Shown here piece after piece: positions 55,793 to 64,000 of a stretch of DNA of 64,000 nt. The stretch spans positions 186,001 through 250,000 of the forward strand of contig CALRTC020000005.1 in NCBI GenBank assembly GCA_943371025.1. Direction: 5' to 3'. The DNA is from Niveispirillum sp943371025 (GTDB lineage: Bacteria; Pseudomonadota; Alphaproteobacteria; Azospirillales; Azospirillaceae). The notes beneath the pieces are model-generated. The model worked only from the letters and a program-made list of their open reading frames with translations. It was not told the origin of the DNA and did not search any database. The first letter of the stretch is position 1. Each line of letters opens with the position of its first letter. Position numbers and translations under genes: made by a program.

Positions 55793-58700
55793 ATGGGTGT
55801 TATGGTTCGCCCCCGGGCGGGGGAAGGGCGGAGCCATGGGTTCGTGCAAGGTCTGCGGGGTGGGGTCTCCGTTGTTGCCTTGTGCGCGATAACCACGGTT
55901 CTGCCGGTGAAGGCACAGCAGGCGACGGAAGCGAAAAAGCCCGCCGCCCCTGCTGCCGCCACACCAGCGCCGGTCAAGCCGGCCGTAAATGACAGCGCTG
56001 TTGCAGCGGCACCGGCCGCGCTGGATGAGATCATCGTCACCGGCTTCCGCAAGTCGCTGGAAAGCGCGCAGGACATCAAGCGCTATTCGGAAAGCATCGT
56101 CGACAGCGTCACGGCCGAAGATATCGGTGCGCTGCCCGATCGGTCGGTGACCGAGGCGTTGCAGCGAATTCCCGGCGTATCGATCAACCGTTTCGCGGCC
56201 GGTGTTGATCCCGATCACTTTTCGGTCGAAGGGTCTGGTGTGGTTGTGCGCGGCCTGACCTATGTGCGGTCGGAATTCAATGGCCGCGAGGCATTCAGTG
56301 CCAATAACGGCCGTGCGCTGGGCTTTGCCGACGTGCCGTCGGAACTGATGGGCGGCGTGGATGTGTATAAGTCGCCCACTGCCGACCGTATTGAAGGCGG
56401 TATCGCCGGTGTCGTCAACCTGCGCACGCGCAAGCCGTTCGACAGCAAGGAATTCACGCTGGCCGCGTCGACGGAGGTGAATTACGGCGATTTCATCAAG
56501 AAGGCAACGCCGACCGGGTCTTTGCTGGTCTCTGACCGGTGGGACACGGGTGCCGGTGAATTCGGCCTGCTGGGCAGTGTCGTCGGGTCGCAGCTGAAGT
56601 CCCGCGCCGACCGGTTCCAGCTGTCCAGCTTCCGGGTGCGCAACCAATATAGTGACGGCGACGTCGTGCAGAACGGCCCGGACAGCAAGCCCAACGCGAT
56701 CACCGACCAGGTGCTGTTCCCGCGCGGGGCCGTGATGGGCAGCCAGGAATTCGACCGTCGCCGCTACGGCTATTCCGGTGCCGCGCAGTGGCGCAGCCCC
56801 GATAACAGCATGGAGGCCGTCTTTACCTTCCTGCGCTCCGACGCGCGCCAGTCCTGGACCGAACATGCGGTTGAAATCGCCACTGACAACGTGGCGAACA
56901 ATGGCGACAGCCGCCGCGTGCCGGGTACGACCCTGGCCTTTGACGATAGCGGCATGTTCGAAAGTGGCCTGATCACCGGTCCCAATGGCTGGCGGTCCGA
57001 CCAGCTGGGCGGTTCGGCGCGGGTGCCGGCCAATGGCCTGCAAAGCAACAATATCCGCCGTGACCATGAAGAAAAGATGGTCACCGACGATTACGGCTTC
57101 AATTTCCGCTGGGACGTCACCGAACGCTTTGGCGTGAATGTCGATTACCAGCATGTACGGTCGACGACCAATGTGGTCGATAACGGCCTGTGGGCGTCCA
57201 CCTATCAGAATGTGTTCATCGACACCAATGGCGGCGGCCTGCCGACGGTCCGTTTCCAGGCGCCGGAGGTCTGCAGCGGTTCCGCCACCAATACGGTCTG
57301 TTCCGGGGCCATCGGATCGCAAAACAATCCCAGCTATTACGGTGCCAATCACAGCACCTTTGCCGATCCGTATAATAGCTTCTACCGTTCCGCCATGGAC
57401 CATATCGAGGAGAGCAACGGCAATTCCGACGCCGTGCGCATCGATGGCGATCTGAAGTTCGAGGACAGCGACTTCTTCACCTCACTTCAGGGCGGCTATC
57501 GCTATGCCGACCGCCGGCAGACCTCACGCTTCTCTACCTATAATTGGGGCGTTCTGTCCGAACAATGGGGCAATGACGGGCCGGTCTGGCTGGATGATCC
57601 CGTCGACGGCACGCCCGGCGGGTCGGGCGGCGCACCGCTGCGCAAATACGAGAATTATCTGTTCAAGGATTTCTTCCGCGGCAAGATCGCCGATCCGTTG
57701 ATGGGTCAGGGGCGCCTGTTCTATTCGGGCAATACGGCCAAGGATTATGCCGACTATGTCGCCTATGCCACGGCCATCAATCGTGAATGGCAGGCAACGA
57801 CGACGGGGGCCGACGGCAAGGTGCGCAATGCCGGCTGGAATTCGCTCTATGACCGTGTCGGCGTATTGTCGGGGACGCCGTTCCTGCCGGGTGAGATCAA
57901 CCCGATCCAGGAAGAAAACAACGCCGCCTATCTCTTGACCAAGTTCGACAGCGATCTGCAGAATGGCTGGAACATCTCGGGCAATGTCGGCGTGCGCTAT
58001 ACGCACACAAAGCGGCAGTCCGACGGGTATCTGGCCTTCCCCACGCCCAGTTCAGCCTTCCCGACCGATGCCGAGTGCGCGGCGGCGCTGGCCGAGATCA
58101 TCCAGAACGGCACGGGGGCGTTGCCGGCCTTCTGTACCTTCACCCCCGCGGTGCGGCAGCAGGCGCGCAATTACACCAACAATGCCCTGACGCCCAGCAG
58201 CGTGAAGACGACTTACGACTACTGGCTGCCGAACCTGAACATCAAGCTGAAGACCAGCGACGAGCTTCAGTTCCGCGCCGCCTATTTCAAGGGGGTGGCG
58301 CCGCCATCGACGGGCCTGATCCGCAATTTCTACAATGTCAATCTGCAGACGGTGCAGAATGCGGATGCCAATGGCAATTTCATCCCCGGCTCCTACCGGC
58401 TGCAGGGTGAATTCAATGCCGGCAACCCGTACCTGATGCCGACGGAGGCCGACAATTACGACCTGACGGCGGAATGGTATTTCTCCAAGGTCGGGCAGTT
58501 GACGGCGTCCATGTTCTATAAGCGGCTGAAGGGCGTGCTGACCAACAGCACGGTGCGGGCCAGCCTGACCAACAATGGCGCCACCTTCGACAGCATCGTC
58601 ACCACACCGATGAACGCGGAGGAAACCGGCAAGATCAAGGGATTCGAGCTGGCCTATCAGCAGACCTATGATTTCCTGCCCGGTATTCTGGGCGGGTTGG

Positions 58701-59167
58701 GGTTGCAGGCCAACTACACCTTTGTCCATTCCAAGGGCGTGCCGCAGAGCACCCTGTCGGAAACCGATCCGGATGTGGGGGCCGGCCGCGTGACGACCGT
58801 GGACATGACCAAGCTGCCTTTGCAGGGCCTGTCCAAGCACCAGTTCAACATCACGCCCTTCTTCGATTATGGCCCGGTTTCGGCCCGCGTCACCTATTCC
58901 TGGCGGTCTGACTTTGTGCTGACGATCCGCGACGTGATCTTCCCCTATGACCCGATCATCAACAAGGCGGGTGGCCAGCTTGACGCGTCGTTCTTCTATA
59001 CGCTGAACGACCAGTTCAAGGTGGGTGTGCAGGGCGCCAACCTGACCAACGCCACCACCAAGACCAACGCAGTGGTGACGGGGCCGGACGGCAAGAATAC
59101 CGAGGTGCCGCGCGGCTGGTACGTGAATGACCGCCGCGTCACCGCGGTCATGCGGTTCACCTACTGA
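55793..59167 (+). CDS. TonB-dependent outer-membrane receptor linked to the halogenase operon
   Basis: 1124 aa from the ATG at 55793, the better spacing from GGGAGGA; the ATG at 55787 is almost on the ribosome site. Seen: a signal region (GVSVVALCAITTVLPVKAQ), an Ala/Pro-rich linker, a TonB-box-like LDEIIVTGFRKSLESAQ, and the plug with SVTEALQRIPGVSINRFAAG, VVVRGLTYVRSEFNGREAFS and ADRIEGGIAGVVNLRTRKPF. A long barrel ends DRRVTAVMRFTY. Its size and the VTGFRKSLE start place it with the carbohydrate-type receptors of alphaproteobacteria. Divergence from the halogenase genes and the shared operators suggest that it imports, or responds to, the same compound. Substrate unknown. Confidence 0.9.
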   Translation: MGVMVRPRAGEGRSHGFVQGLRGGVSVVALCAITTVLPVKAQQATEAKKPAAPAAATPAPVKPAVNDSAVAAAPAALDEIIVTGFRKSLESAQDIKRYSESIVDSVTAEDIGALPDRSVTEALQRIPGVSINRFAAGVDPDHFSVEGSGVVVRGLTYVRSEFNGREAFSANNGRALGFADVPSELMGGVDVYKSPTADRIEGGIAGVVNLRTRKPFDSKEFTLAASTEVNYGDFIKKATPTGSLLVSDRWDTGAGEFGLLGSVVGSQLKSRADRFQLSSFRVRNQYSDGDVVQNGPDSKPNAITDQVLFPRGAVMGSQEFDRRRYGYSGAAQWRSPDNSMEAVFTFLRSDARQSWTEHAVEIATDNVANNGDSRRVPGTTLAFDDSGMFESGLITGPNGWRSDQLGGSARVPANGLQSNNIRRDHEEKMVTDDYGFNFRWDVTERFGVNVDYQHVRSTTNVVDNGLWASTYQNVFIDTNGGGLPTVRFQAPEVCSGSATNTVCSGAIGSQNNPSYYGANHSTFADPYNSFYRSAMDHIEESNGNSDAVRIDGDLKFEDSDFFTSLQGGYRYADRRQTSRFSTYNWGVLSEQWGNDGPVWLDDPVDGTPGGSGGAPLRKYENYLFKDFFRGKIADPLMGQGRLFYSGNTAKDYADYVAYATAINREWQATTTGADGKVRNAGWNSLYDRVGVLSGTPFLPGEINPIQEENNAAYLLTKFDSDLQNGWNISGNVGVRYTHTKRQSDGYLAFPTPSSAFPTDAECAAALAEIIQNGTGALPAFCTFTPAVRQQARNYTNNALTPSSVKTTYDYWLPNLNIKLKTSDELQFRAAYFKGVAPPSTGLIRNFYNVNLQTVQNADANGNFIPGSYRLQGEFNAGNPYLMPTEADNYDLTAEWYFSKVGQLTASMFYKRLKGVLTNSTVRASLTNNGATFDSIVTTPMNAEETGKIKGFELAYQQTYDFLPGILGGLGLQANYTFVHSKGVPQSTLSETDPDVGAGRVTTVDMTKLPLQGLSKHQFNITPFFDYGPVSARVTYSWRSDFVLTIRDVIFPYDPIINKAGGQLDASFFYTLNDQFKVGVQGANLTNATTKTNAVVTGPDGKNTEVPRGWYVNDRRVTAVMRFTY

Positions 59168-59201
59168 TCTTTTCGCTCTCTGTCTGTCTCCTCAAGCAAC
59201 T

Positions 59202-59235
59202 GGGCGCCATCGGCAGCGATGGCGCCCGATTTTTT
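59202..59235 (+). terminator. Rho-independent terminator after the TonB receptor
   Basis: GGGCGCCATCG, loop GCAG, CGATGGCGCCC, GATTTTTT: an 11-bp perfect stem and a clear T run. Confidence 0.9.
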
Positions 59236-59273
59236 GCCGCCTTTCCACGCGTCCGCACGGCAGCATATTGCCG

Positions 59274-59312
59274 TTGCTAATGATATTAAGATTGACTCGC
59301 AATTGCGATTGC
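59274..59312. promoter_or_regulatory. Candidate iron-regulator (Fur-type) site upstream of the iron-type TonB receptor
   Basis: The AT-richer stretch TTGCTAATGATATTAAG shares GxTAATGATA with the classic Fur box, and GACTCGCAATTGCGATTGCG follows it. Low information; suggested by the type of operon it precedes. Confidence 0.35.
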
Positions 59313-59346
59313 GTCAGAGAAGTCCCCGCATTCAGGGGGTGACGCT

Positions 59347-61626
59347 ATGATGTTGAAACGACTGCTTCTCTCCGCCAGCGTGCTGGCGCTGTCCACGGGC
59401 GCCATTTCGGCCCAGACGGTGACGGACGCCGTGGCGACGGACCAGCTGGAGACGGAGATCATCGTGACGGGGGAAAAAATCTCCCGTTCCTTGCAGGAAA
59501 CACCGACCTCCGTCGCCGTCACCACGGCCCGCCGGCTGGAGACGGAGAATATCGAGACGCTGTCGCAGGTGTTCCAGCGTACGGCCAATGTGGCGGAAAC
59601 CTATGGCGGCACGGGCTTCACCATCCGCGGCGTGGCCAGCCGCGGCGTGTCGGGCGGCGGTGATGCGCCGCTGGCCACCGTCTATCTGGACGGGGCGGCC
59701 ATCCCCGACGGGATCCTGGGCTCCGGTCCCACCGACATGTGGGACATGGCCCAGGTGGAGCTGTTCCGCGGCCCGCAATCGACCCTGCAGGGGCTGAACG
59801 CCCTGGCCGGGGCCGTCATCCTGAAGACGCAAGATCCCACCTTCGACTGGGATGCCCGCATCAAGGCTGGTGTCGCCACGGCCAAGACCCGGAGCCTGGC
59901 CTTTGCCGGGGGCGGCCCGCTGGTGGGGGATGAACTCGCCTTCCGCGTGTCGGCGGAAAAACGGGCGTCGGACGGCTATGTCTATAATGTCCTGCGTGAC
60001 CGGCCGGCCAGTGAACTGGACAGCAGCCAGGTTCGGGCCAAGCTGCTGTGGCGGCCGGACGCCCTGCCGGACCTGGAGGCGCGGCTGGGCTTCAGCCATT
60101 ACAGGCGCACCGACGGCTATATCTTCACCTATGTCGACACGACCATCCCCGATTTCTATGAAGACCGGCAGGCCAATGTCGATGCCGACCAGTATAATGA
60201 CATCAAGGCCGATATCGGCACGCTGGATCTGAGCTATGCCCTCGCGGACGGGCTGTCGCTCAGTTCCGTGACCAATTACAGCGAGACCGATTACGACCGC
60301 GCCTATGACGGCGATTACGGGCCGGAAGCGCGCAGCTATGGCCGGAACACCGGCGACTACAAGACCTTCTCCCAGGAAATGCGCCTTTCCTATGACAGCG
60401 AGGGGCTGAAAGGTCTGCTGGGCGCCTTCTATTATAACCGGGATGAGACGACGGGATCGACCAGCCGCACCCTGGTACCGACGCCGGCATCCCAGATCCA
60501 GGGGCTGTTGCAAGGCGCAGGGCTGGGGGCCGCCGCGGCGTCCAGCATCGCCAGCCTGTACACCACGGCGCTGCCCAACATCCCCGTCCGCTATAACAAC
60601 GATAACCCCATGAAGGTGGAGACCATGGCCGTCTTCGGCGATGGGCGTGTGTCGTTGGGGCTGGACGGGCTGTCGCTGCTGGCGGGGTTCCGTTATGACC
60701 GGGAGCGCAACCGCGTCGCCAATGCCCAGACGGCGATCTTTGACGGCACCCTGCCGACGCCGTCCGCCTATGGCGCCTACGCCCCCCTGATCACGGCCAT
60801 CAATAACGGGGTGCTGGGTCTGGTGAAGCAGGCGTCGGGGACTGCTGCGGAAACGCGCCGTACCTTCAACGCCTTCCTGCCCAAGTTGGGGGCGGAGATG
60901 GAATGGACCGATGATCTGTCTACCAGCTTCATCGCCCAGCGCGGCTATCGCTCCGGCGGCAGCAGCCTGAACACGGCCCGGTCGCAATCCTTCGCCTATG
61001 ACCCGGAATTCACCTGGAATTATGAGCTGTCGCTGCGGTCGCAATGGCTGGATGACACGCTGACGGTCAATGCCAATGCCTTTTACGTCGATTGGAAGGA
61101 CCAGCAGACCAGCGCCAATTTCGGCCTGAACCTCTATGACCGGCACACGGTCAATGCCGGCCAGTCCCATCTTTATGGCGGAGAGCTTGAGATCAGCCAT
61201 CGCCTGTCCAGCGACCTGGACTGGTACGCCTCCATCGGCCATACGCGCACGAAGTTTGATGAGTTCAAGACGACCCTGGGCACGGCCACGGATTATTCGG
61301 GCCGCGAATTCCCCTATGCCGCGCACTGGACCCTGGGCGGTGGCGTCAATCTGCGCTTCGGCGACGGGTTCCTGGCCAATGTCAATGCCAGCTATCGCGG
61401 CAAGGTCTATGACGATGTGACCAAGGCCAATGACCCGAACAGCCGGCTGGATGCGCGCACCCTGGTCAATGCCCGCCTGGCCTATGAGGTTGGGGAGTGG
61501 ACCTTTGCCGTCTATGCCAACAACCTGTTTGACGAACATTACCTGCAATATAACCGGTCGGAATTCAGCCGGGCCCTGCTGGGCGATCCGCGTGTCGTCG
61601 GCCTGACGGTGGAGACGCGGCTGTGA
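59347..61626 (+). CDS. TonB-dependent receptor, probably iron/siderophore type
   Basis: 759 aa, with ATG codons at 59347 and 59350 after a GGGGGTGA stretch. Seen: a signal peptide (LLLSASVLALSTGAISAQ), a TonB-box-like LETEIIVTGEKISRSLQETP, and the plug with FQRTANVAETYGGTGFTIRGV, WDMAQVELFRGPQSTLQG and LNALAGAVILKTQDP. The barrel ends FAVYANNLFDEHYLQYN and VGLTVETRL. It is about 300 aa shorter than the other two receptors and of another subfamily. The two genes after it overlap its end (GTGA, then ATGA) and include a PepSY-TM protein, an arrangement usual for ferric-siderophore uptake. The exact ligand is unknown. Confidence 0.88.
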   Translation: MMLKRLLLSASVLALSTGAISAQTVTDAVATDQLETEIIVTGEKISRSLQETPTSVAVTTARRLETENIETLSQVFQRTANVAETYGGTGFTIRGVASRGVSGGGDAPLATVYLDGAAIPDGILGSGPTDMWDMAQVELFRGPQSTLQGLNALAGAVILKTQDPTFDWDARIKAGVATAKTRSLAFAGGGPLVGDELAFRVSAEKRASDGYVYNVLRDRPASELDSSQVRAKLLWRPDALPDLEARLGFSHYRRTDGYIFTYVDTTIPDFYEDRQANVDADQYNDIKADIGTLDLSYALADGLSLSSVTNYSETDYDRAYDGDYGPEARSYGRNTGDYKTFSQEMRLSYDSEGLKGLLGAFYYNRDETTGSTSRTLVPTPASQIQGLLQGAGLGAAAASSIASLYTTALPNIPVRYNNDNPMKVETMAVFGDGRVSLGLDGLSLLAGFRYDRERNRVANAQTAIFDGTLPTPSAYGAYAPLITAINNGVLGLVKQASGTAAETRRTFNAFLPKLGAEMEWTDDLSTSFIAQRGYRSGGSSLNTARSQSFAYDPEFTWNYELSLRSQWLDDTLTVNANAFYVDWKDQQTSANFGLNLYDRHTVNAGQSHLYGGELEISHRLSSDLDWYASIGHTRTKFDEFKTTLGTATDYSGREFPYAAHWTLGGGVNLRFGDGFLANVNASYRGKVYDDVTKANDPNSRLDARTLVNARLAYEVGEWTFAVYANNLFDEHYLQYNRSEFSRALLGDPRVVGLTVETRL

Positions 61627-62207
61627 CCGGGCCGTCTTTGTCGGTGGAGGCGGCGCTGATCATGGCGGGCGGCCTGTCGGGGGCCTTCATCCTGCGCCAT
61701 CTGTGGAAGCAGCGGCCGGCCGGGCGGTTGCCCTATCTGCTGGCCGGCTGGGGCCTGCTGCTGGCCAGCCTGATCTGGCCGGCCTTTGCCATGGGGCCGG
61801 CGCGGGGGCCCTTTGTGGCCCTGGCGCTGCTGTCCATTGCCGGGCTGGCCGTGGTCGCCCAGAATTACCAGCGCCGCAAGGCGCGGGCGGGCGGGCGCGG
61901 CGGGACGGACGGGCTGGCGCCCGAGCCGCTGGACCGTCCGGGCGCGCCCTGGCGCACGACGCTGCGCTGGCTGCTGGCCGGGCCCATCGGCATGGTGGCG
62001 GCCCTGGCCCTGGCCATCGCTTTTGCCACCTGGACGCCGGGGGAGACGCAGACGCGTCTGCTGCTGGCCGGGCTGCTGGTCCCCGTCCTGTGGGGCGGGG
62101 CCATGGCCTGGACCCTGGCCGATAATCGCATCGGGCGCGCCACGGCCGTCCTGACGGGCACGGCCGTGGTCGGCTTCGCCATCTCCATCCTGAAGGGGTT
62201 CACATGA
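61623..62207 (+). CDS. Membrane protein of the iron-type receptor operon, function unknown
   Basis: 194 aa with a GTG start overlapping the receptor stop (GTGA). Seen: about six hydrophobic segments in two groups (ALIMAGGLSGAFIL, PYLLAGWGLLLASLIWPAFA, FVALALLSIAGLAVVA; then LLAGPIGMVAALALAIAFA, LLLAGLLVPVLWGGAMAW, ATAVLTGTAVVGFAIS), joined by a basic loop. No family I recognise with certainty. It sits between receptor and PepSY-TM genes with 4-nt overlaps both sides, so it probably helps release or reduce imported iron chelate. Confidence 0.75.
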   Translation: MTGPSLSVEAALIMAGGLSGAFILRHLWKQRPAGRLPYLLAGWGLLLASLIWPAFAMGPARGPFVALALLSIAGLAVVAQNYQRRKARAGGRGGTDGLAPEPLDRPGAPWRTTLRWLLAGPIGMVAALALAIAFATWTPGETQTRLLLAGLLVPVLWGGAMAWTLADNRIGRATAVLTGTAVVGFAISILKGFT

Positions 62208-63709
62208 CGGACGCGCCCATCGCCAAGCCGGCAACTGTTCCGGCGGGGGGGCGCGCGGGCGCCCTGTGGGGACGGCCCGGTTTTGTCGCCGCCGTATTGA
62301 AGGGGCACAGCGCCCTGGGCCTGGCCTTCGCCGCCCTGCTGTATCTGGTCTGCCTGACCGGGTCGCTGGCCGTTTTTGTCAATGAATTCAAACGCTGGGA
62401 AACCAGTGGCGCCCCCCGGCTGGAAGAGGTGACACCCCAGGCCGTGCAGGCGGCGGTGGAGGCTGTTGCGCGTGAGGCGGGGGAGGGGCTGGAGCATATT
62501 TTCGTCTATATGCCCGATGATGCCTTTCCCGCCCTGCGCCTGTCGGCCGATGGCAAGGTGGGCCGGACCTGGGTCGCCGATGCCGAGGGGCAGTTGGTGG
62601 CCGATGCCGCCACGCCCTGGACGGAATTTCTGATCGGCCTGCATGTCTATCTGCATCTGCCGCGCAGTTGGGGCCTGTTCCTGGTGGGCATGACGGGGGT
62701 GGCGCTGCTGTCATCGCTGATTTCCGGGGTGCTGGCCCATCCGCGCATCTTCCGCGACGCCTTCCATCTGCGGCTGGGTGGGTCGCGGCGCTTGCAGGAG
62801 GCGGATCTGCATAACCGCATCGGCGTCTGGGCCCTGCCCTTCCATGCCATCATCTCCACCACGGGCGCACTGCTGGGCCTGTCCACCCTGATTGTCGGGG
62901 TGCTGGGCATGGCCCTGTTCCAGGGCAATGTCGGCAAGGTCTATGCCCTGTTCCAGGTGCCGGAACCGGCGGAGGACCCGCGCCCGGCGCCCATGCCCGA
63001 CCTGATCCCCCTGTTCGACCGGGTGGCGGCGGAAAGCGGCGGCACCATCGCCTATATCCGCCTGGAACATCCGCTGGAGGCCGGGGGCTTTATCCGTTTC
63101 GATGTCAAGGACGGGTCGCAGCGTCTGGCCGACAAGGACAGTCTGATCTTCACCCGCGATGGCGCCCTGTTCCATCTGAAGCGGGCGGCGGAGAATAATC
63201 TGGGCGAAGGCATCCTGGGCGCCCTGGGGCCTGTGCATTTCGGCTGGTTCGGCGGTGGTATCGTGCGCATTGCCTATGGCTTGCTGGGGTTGGGCCTGAC
63301 CTATCTGTGCATCAATGGCGTCACCATCTGGCTGTCCCGCCGCCGCGACAAGGGGCGCCCCGCCCCCGGTTGGGAACGGGTGTGGACGGCCACCATCTGG
63401 GGCCAGCCCGTGGCCCTGGCCGCCGCCGTGCTGCCCAGCCTGCTGCTGCCGGCCCCGCGCATGGGGATGTCGCTGCTGGTCTGGGGGGCGGTCACGCTGA
63501 TCTGTCTGCTGCCGGCGCTGCGCCTGTCGCCGGACCGGATCAGCCGGCTGGGGCGCGTGGCGACGGCGGCCCTGCTGCTGGGGCTGCCCCTGCTGCATGT
63601 ATCCCTGAAGCCGGCGGGTGACGCCATGGCCTGGGTCATCAACGGGGTGCTGCTGCTGACGGGGCTGGCGCTGGCCGCCAGCCTGCGGTGGCGGCGGCGG
63701 GCAGGGTGA
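62204..63709 (+). CDS. PepSY-associated membrane protein (PiuB-like)
   Basis: 501 aa, ATGA overlap with the previous gene. Seen: a first membrane helix after VLKGHSALGL (FAALLYLVCLTGSLAVFVNE), a periplasmic PepSY-like region with LHVYLHLPRSWGLFLVGMTG, LHNRIGVWALPFHAIISTTGALLGL, and GPVHFGWFGGGIVRIAYGLLGL. Further C-terminal helices follow. The histidines in LHVYLHLP, HNRIG and PFHAII are typical of this family and may bind heme or metal. PiuB-like proteins occur with siderophore receptors and are thought to reduce or release ferric iron in the periplasm. Confidence 0.88.
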   Translation: MTDAPIAKPATVPAGGRAGALWGRPGFVAAVLKGHSALGLAFAALLYLVCLTGSLAVFVNEFKRWETSGAPRLEEVTPQAVQAAVEAVAREAGEGLEHIFVYMPDDAFPALRLSADGKVGRTWVADAEGQLVADAATPWTEFLIGLHVYLHLPRSWGLFLVGMTGVALLSSLISGVLAHPRIFRDAFHLRLGGSRRLQEADLHNRIGVWALPFHAIISTTGALLGLSTLIVGVLGMALFQGNVGKVYALFQVPEPAEDPRPAPMPDLIPLFDRVAAESGGTIAYIRLEHPLEAGGFIRFDVKDGSQRLADKDSLIFTRDGALFHLKRAAENNLGEGILGALGPVHFGWFGGGIVRIAYGLLGLGLTYLCINGVTIWLSRRRDKGRPAPGWERVWTATIWGQPVALAAAVLPSLLLPAPRMGMSLLVWGAVTLICLLPALRLSPDRISRLGRVATAALLLGLPLLHVSLKPAGDAMAWVINGVLLLTGLALAASLRWRRRAG

Positions 63710-63712
63710 GCG

Positions 63713-64000
63713 TCACGCCGCCAACAGGCTTTCCACCAGCCCGGCATGCAGGCGGATGCCGGTGGGCATGATCTCGTCGTTGAAATCATAATGCGGGTGG
63801 TGCAGGGGGCTGGTGCCGCAGGCGCTGTGCCCATGGTCGGCCCCCTGGCCCAGCCAGAGATAGGCCCCCTTGGTCGCCCGCAGCATGAAGGCGAAATCTT
63901 CTGAGGTGAAGGCGGGGTCCGGCGCCGTGAAGGCGTGCGGGGCGACCTTTGCGGCCACCGCAAGGGCTTCGGCCGCAGAATCGGCATCATTGATGGTGGC
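63713..64000 (-). CDS. M20-family amidohydrolase, C-terminal part (gene runs off the window)
   Basis: 95 codons are present. The stop is 3 nt from the convergent PepSY-TM stop, and the start lies beyond the right edge. Seen: FTSEDFAFMLRATKGAYLWLGQG, with the catalytic-domain glutamate/aspartate (SEDF), and the end block SPLHHPHYDFNDEIMPTGIRLHAGLVESLL. This block marks the IAA-amino-acid hydrolase/hippurate hydrolase group of the M20 family and carries the last zinc histidine (HHPHYDFND). These enzymes cleave N-acyl amino acids. The N-terminal two-thirds are outside the window, so the substrate cannot be discussed. Confidence 0.88.
   Translation of the reverse strand, partial: ATINDADSAAEALAVAAKVAPHAFTAPDPAFTSEDFAFMLRATKGAYLWLGQGADHGHSACGTSPLHHPHYDFNDEIMPTGIRLHAGLVESLLAA

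Overview
The window is GC-rich, densely packed DNA. The gene set is typical of a free-living or plant-associated alphaproteobacterium: several long TonB-dependent receptors, periplasmic glycoside hydrolases, FAD-dependent halogenase-like proteins beside a receptor, LacI-type operators of the TGTTAGCGCTAACA kind, and an RND pump. I lean towards the Azospirillaceae (Niveispirillum/Nitrospirillum-like), but Caulobacterales or Sphingomonadales cannot be excluded from sequence alone. No rRNA, tRNA, CRISPR array, insertion sequence or phage integrase was found.

Layout. (1) 1-9.12 kb: the 3' end of a contractile-injection-system or tail-like operon. It holds a baseplate-J-like protein carrying a beta-propeller, a tail-protein-I-like protein with a beta-helix-like tail, a very large DUF6519/Kelch protein and an 88-aa protein of unknown function. 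A bidirectional terminator closes it. (2) 9.2-19 kb: core and housekeeping genes: pyruvate kinase, a RhlE-type DEAD-box helicase, an RND permease/adaptor pair with a divergent TetR regulator and a clear operator, a small membrane protein and a metallophosphoesterase. (3) 19.1-25.5 kb: a periplasmic-propeller/Y_Y_Y/GGDEF sensor, a methyltransferase and a DUF2142 membrane protein. (4) 25.5-47 kb: a (glucurono)xylan utilisation region. It has GH3, a sialate-O-acetylesterase-family esterase, GH67 alpha-glucuronidase, a GntR regulator, ManD-type mannonate dehydratase, a hexuronate-type MFS transporter, a TonB receptor, GH10 xylanase, two tandem GH43 enzymes and GH9. A TetR/tautomerase pair sits inside it. 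(5) 47-49.5 kb: an M28 peptidase and a PIN/Phd toxin-antitoxin pair. (6) 49.6-59.2 kb: four overlapping tryptophan-halogenase-like genes, divergent from a large TonB receptor. (7) 59.3-64 kb: a second type of TonB receptor coupled to a small membrane protein and a PepSY-TM protein, probably for iron, then the 3' end of an M20 amidohydrolase.

How it works together. GH10, GH43, GH67 and the esterase would break acetylated glucuronoxylan into oligomers, xylose and (methyl)glucuronate. TonB receptors would import oligomers across the outer membrane. The GntR-manD-MFS operon would take up hexuronate and pass it towards 2-keto-3-deoxygluconate, which eventually feeds pyruvate. Seven good 14-bp palindromes of the form TGnTAnCGnTAnCA, plus one weak copy, lie in front of GH3, GH67, both large TonB receptors, GH10, the GH43 operon and the halogenase operon. 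Several overlap recognisable promoters. This implies one LacI-family repressor, not encoded here, that controls polysaccharide genes and halogenase genes together. A second motif shared only by the GH3 and GH67/GntR promoters is probably the site of the local GntR protein. The most unusual part is the four-gene halogenase operon under an apparent sugar-responsive operator, with one member that has lost all the usual catalytic signatures.
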